DNA of 64,000 nucleotides, taken from the NCBI GenBank assembly GCA_905221605.1, contig CAJNDS010002701.1, forward strand, positions 774,989-838,988, written 5' to 3'. Both the position numbers and the translations under genes were made by a program. Source of the DNA: Symbiodinium natans (taxonomy: Eukaryota; Sar; Dinophyceae; Suessiales; Symbiodiniaceae). Under the pieces are notes generated by a model. The model did no database searches and was not told where the DNA came from. It saw nothing but the letters and a program-made list of their open reading frames with translations. Positions 60,860-64,000 of the stretch are shown here, in pieces. Position 1 is the stretch's first letter. Each line of letters opens with the position of its first letter.

Positions 60860-62145
60860 GCCGCCGCAACCGCCGCCGCCGCCAGAATAGGCGAGCCTGT
60901 TGTGATGAAGCGCGGGGAGACTCTGGGGCCCCGGCAGGTGTCGGGCTCGATCTGCGGCGTGCCGGTGTACCAGCTCTTGTCGAAGTACTCCTCCTGCTGC
61001 CAGGACGCGTTGCAGGGGTAGTCGGCAACCGGCGACGTGTCACACGTCTGCTTTGTAGCGGGCACGGGGATATCTACGTCGATGCCGGAGGTGTCGACGA
61101 CGAGGTCCTGGCAGGCCTGCACAGCGGGCTGCGTGAGGTTCGTCTTCAGGACCTGGATGTAGCAAATCACCTTCGTGGCCGCGATGAAGGAGGCCTCACG
61201 CCGCGAACCGGAGGTTGCAATGGTGACGAGGAGCTCATGAAAGGTCTCGTTGACGTTCCGGTAGCAGGTATCCATGGCAAGGCAGCTGTCGGTGAGCTGC
61301 TGCCGGTACTCACAAAAGTGGCTTTCCAAAGTGGATTGGTTCACCCGGCAGTCCTCGCTGTGGTTGTTCACGGCGTGCAGGCTGTCAAAGTAGGTGTCCC
61401 GAAGGCCTGTCACGTTAGCCACGAAAGCTGTGGACCACGACTGCAAGGTGGTCGCGCAGTCAATGATCGCCTGAAGGTGCGCGAGCGTGTGCTCGATTGT
61501 TTGCGAGCTATATCCGCTTTGGAAGTTCTGCAGACAGTCCAACACCTCCTGCGGCTGTGATTCGTTGGCTTTGGAGAGGTAGGCGGCCCAAGCGCTGGAG
61601 TTCTGCGCCGACAAGGACTGCTCGGTGCTGCGGCAGCTGTCGTGGGAGTCGCTCGTGTCGTTCACCAGGGCGCTCAGGCTGTTGCTCTCCACCTGCCGTG
61701 CCGCCAGGTCGGTGTTGCATTGCACGAAGCCCTCGGCGAGGGCCAGAAGCAGCTGCTCGTCGGCAAGGTGCGATGCGTTGATCTGCGAAAGCAGGCTGTC
61801 CATCTCCGTGAGCACGATGTCCAGAAGAGTCAGGGTGGTGTTGCTCAGGCCGAAGTCCTCCTGCGTCAAGTTGTAGTTGCTGAGGTTCCTGGACTCCAAC
61901 TCCACCAGCTTCTGCTTGGCCAAAGCCTCCATGTCCGCGTGGACCTTGTGCACCTCCTCCAGCTTCCTCTGGTCCATCTCTGAACGGAGCTGTCCTGTGC
62001 TCTGCATGAGGCTGGGGAATGGCCACAGCGACTTTTCGGAGGCCGCCTTCGTGACCTGCAGCAGCGCAGCCTGCTCGCAGCCCTCCCGCTCGCAGGCAGC
62101 GAGGGCACTGAAAGCGCTGGCCGATGCCAGAGCCAGGGCCTGCAT
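59470..62145 (-). CDS. Secreted kelch-repeat glycoprotein, three exons
   Basis: Minus-strand gene model: exon 1 62145-60897, exon 2 60599-59728, exon 3 59541-59470; lengths sum to 2193 nt, i.e. 730 residues plus stop. The ATG at 62145 is chosen because it starts a clear signal peptide (MQALALASASAFSALA, then ACEREGC). Residues 20-415 form an ectodomain with a charged coiled-coil-like part (KLEEVHKVHADMEALAKQK), many Asn-X-Ser/Thr sites and spaced cysteines; I do not recognise its family. From about residue 425 come six or so kelch blades with paired glycines (YHLGGES, LLIYGGWSG, MLVFGGLNEG, MLVYGGHSG, MLVFGGFSG, MIVVGGRKG), a beta-propeller that usually binds protein or glycan. No membrane anchor follows, so it is probably secreted. 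Both introns are GC-AG with AG|GC at each border and join in frame (phases 1 and 0). The 5' end upstream of 62145 is unproven. Confidence 0.75.
59542..59727 (-). other. GC-AG intron, 186 nt
   Basis: Donor GAGGAG|GCCACC, acceptor TTTGCAG|GCCATG; both borders share AGGCCA. Its length is a multiple of three and it has no stop, so it could pass as coding, but it interrupts a kelch blade with unrelated sequence and contains a long C-run on the sense strand (about 59588-59602). Confidence 0.7.
60600..60896 (-). other. GC-AG intron, 297 nt, with (CTG)22
   Basis: Donor ACAACAG|GCTCGC, acceptor GGCCTAG|GCATAC. It contains an in-frame stop and, on the sense strand, 22 CTG units (60792-60857 plus strand, CAG) that would read as polyalanine if retained. 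Confidence 0.65.
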
Positions 62146-62639
62146 TGGGAAGCACACGGGATTCATATGAGATTCAACCTGATTCAACAATGGCAGCGAG
62201 GAAAGAAAACCAGCGGTTGTGGCAGAAAAGCTTCTGCAGCGCCGCCGAGGCTCGGCCAGCTGCGCGGCCGTGGCCGCGAACATGGCGTCGGTCTCTCCGG
62301 TCCGGCAATCCAGGGAGGCGGAGGGGCGCCAGGGTCGCGAAGGACTCGGGCCAGCGGCCGCGCCAGGACTCAGAAGCGAGTCTTCGGCAGCAAGAGTGCA
62401 GCAAGCACCCAAAACACGCGCAGCAGCATGTGCCACCAGAAACCGATGGTGAGATCCTAGAACGGATCTCAAGCCCAAACCCTGCACCGCAAACTCTTTC
62501 AATCACCCTGGGACGCCTCCATCCGCGCCAGGAGGTGCACGCAAGGAAGCCGCGCTGCCCTCAACAAGGGGCAGCACCGGTGTTGCGTTTGTTCAGGGCT
62601 TGTGGGGCTCCTTCGACACGAACCCTTAGAGATTGGTCT
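62146..62639. other. 5' region of the kelch gene
   Basis: The minus frame stays open upstream of the proposed ATG to 62502, but it lacks protein-like character, while plus frames overlap it (62124-62654). Probably leader or intron sequence. Confidence 0.4.
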
Positions 62640-63150
62640 AACCCTAAGCCCTAAACCCTAAACCCTAGTAATGCAGGCTCCAGAGCTTGACAGACTCAAG
62701 CGGACGCCGGCTGCTGAAGCGAGAGGCAACCTTAAGAAAAACAAGTCTAATTCCCCGCCCCCCCCCACCCACATCAGTGATTTGAGTAGGAACCTACTCA
62801 ATTAGGGTCCTTGTAAAGGGGTCTTGCTGCTGAGGGAACATCTGCCTGGCTCGAGATTTAAGAATTTTAGAGGGCAGGGGCTTGAGGTGTCACAAGTCCA
62901 GTTGCAAAGTTGGGGTGCTCTGGTTGAGAGTTGGGCTGTTGAGTTTCAGAGGCCTCTTAACCCTAGACCCTAACAACCCTGAACCCTAAACCCTAAACCC
63001 CAACAACCCTGAACTCTAAACCCCAAACCCTGACCCCAAATTTCGGGATCTGAGTTCAGGGTGGGTGCAAGGATGAGGGTGTTTTTTGGCAACTTTCGTT
63101 TCTTTTGTATTTGCTTATTATGTTTGCGGAGGGGGGGGGGGGGGGTGGGC
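62640..63150. repeat. Degenerate C-words and a G-run
   Basis: C-words at 62640-62668 and 62945-63040, and a G-run at about 63130-63146. 62669-62944 shows nothing recognisable apart from a short GAGTAGGAACCTACTC palindrome at 62784-62799. Confidence 0.6.
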
Positions 63151-63545
63151 AATGCCTCAATTGCAATTGGGGTTGTGTTGGGTTTCGGGTTTAGGTGTGG
63201 TGTTGTGAGGGTTTCTAGTTCATGGTTGGGATAGCACGAAAATTCTAATTTATATTCTTGTTGGGTTTGAGTACCCTTAAAGATGTAAAATGTTTCCCAA
63301 CTATGACAAAGGTTTAGGGTTCTTAGGGCTCAGGGTTAAGAGGTTTAGGGTTTAGGGTTTAGGGTTTAGGGCTACAGGGTTCTTAGGCTTCAGGGCTCTC
63401 GCACGGCTTTAGGGTTTAAGAGCGGGCCTTGGAGACGACGTCACTTTGGTAGCGCAACATGGCTCGGGTTCTGGAAGGTAGGGTTTAGGGTGTAGGGTTT
63501 GGGGTTTAGGGTTTAGGGTTTAGGGTTTAGGGTCTAGGGCTCAGG
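63151..63545. repeat. TTTAGGG blocks
   Basis: G-blocks at about 63310-63375 and 63480-63545 with degenerate words between; no gene. Confidence 0.75.
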
Positions 63546-63639
63546 GAAGCTGATCCCCATCGCCTGTCGCAACCAGATCACATCTCTCCTGTATGCACTT
63601 GTTTGGATGGATGATGGAGGCCGTGCCCTTCTAGGTAGC

Positions 63640-63960
63640 CCTGAACCCTAAACCCTAAACCCTAAACCCTAAACCCTAAACCCTAAACCCTAAACCTTCT
63701 CGTGTTTGGTGAGCTGATTGTGCTGCCTAGACTTGTCTCAGCCGAAAGGCAGTAGTGTGCAACCTCGCACCACTCATTAGGCCCGAAAGGGGGTTTTGGG
63801 TTTGGGGATTTACTGGGTTCAGGGTTTCTAGGGTGTAGAATGGGTTTCTTTTACAATCTATTGTCGAAATTGTCGGGTTCATAGTGGGGTTCTTAGGGTT
63901 TAAAGGGTTTACAAGGCTTGTAGGGTTTATAAGGCTTGTAGGGTTCATAGGCTTTGCAGG
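63640..63960. repeat. Telomere-type bracket, degenerate G-arm
   Basis: C-block 63640-63697 (eight units), core about 63698-63790 (minus-strand frame LMSGARLHTTAFRLRQV is open), then decayed G-words including GGGTTTATAAGGCTTGTA repeats to 63960. Confidence 0.7.
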
Positions 63961-64000
63961 GCCACCTTCCCTAGAGCCCCAAGCCGCTACAGCTTCGGAT

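Noticed and set aside
60760-60896. Polyalanine C-terminus of the secreted protein
   Set aside because: It comes from the (CTG)22 tract and lies within a GC-AG intron whose removal joins the ectodomain to the kelch repeats in frame.
2620-63960. A true chromosome end or subtelomere
   Set aside because: Blocks are short, occur in both orientations throughout, and alternate with exon-like unique sequence; no terminal array is present.

Overview
This is eukaryotic nuclear DNA, most likely from a dinoflagellate (Symbiodiniaceae-like or a relative). Evidence: (i) plant/alveolate-type telomere repeats (TTTAGGG/CCCTAAA) recur in well over 100 short blocks, on both strands, throughout the window; (ii) the best gene model (59470-62145, minus) has two introns with GC-AG borders and the repeated AG|GC signature of dinoflagellate introns; (iii) an exon at 12.5 kb encodes a GCxxGxxCxxCHLC-type CCCH finger of a kind common in dinoflagellates; (iv) candidate exons are tiny (about 40-100 nt) and nearly all read from the minus strand, as expected of a unidirectional gene array. 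The genus is not determinable from sequence alone.

Architecture. Much of 2.6-64 kb follows one rule. On the plus strand a (CCCTAAA)n block is followed by a 65-145 nt core and then a (TTTAGGG)n block; I count about 26 such modules. Read on the minus strand, most cores are open, protein-like, and bounded by AG|G acceptors and GC/GT donors. The cores therefore look like exons. Each intron would begin with (TTTAGGG)n and end with (CCCTAAA)n, complementary arms that can fold its ends together. I give exon calls with individual confidence; I cannot tell how many genes they make up or what most of them encode.

Regions. 1-2.6 kb: GC-rich, no telomere blocks, no gene recognised. 2.6-39 kb: minus-strand exons in telomere-type brackets, with small fold-back elements, microsatellites, and a cluster of nine AT-rich palindromes (31.36-32.43 kb). 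39.16-39.73 kb: a four-helix membrane protein gene (minus). 40.26-46.59 kb: a nearly intact LINE retrotransposon (plus, antisense to the host exons) inside a telomere-type block; it has an unusual APE-RNase H-RT order and a decamer, CCACACCGCC, repeated about 20 times in sense orientation. 46.6-58 kb: more bracketed minus-strand exons, AT microsatellites and fold-back elements. 59.47-62.15 kb: a three-exon gene for a secreted, glycosylated kelch-repeat protein. 62.2-64 kb: degenerate telomere-type blocks.

Limits: exon borders come from reading frame and splice dinucleotides only; no alignment, transcript or database evidence was available.
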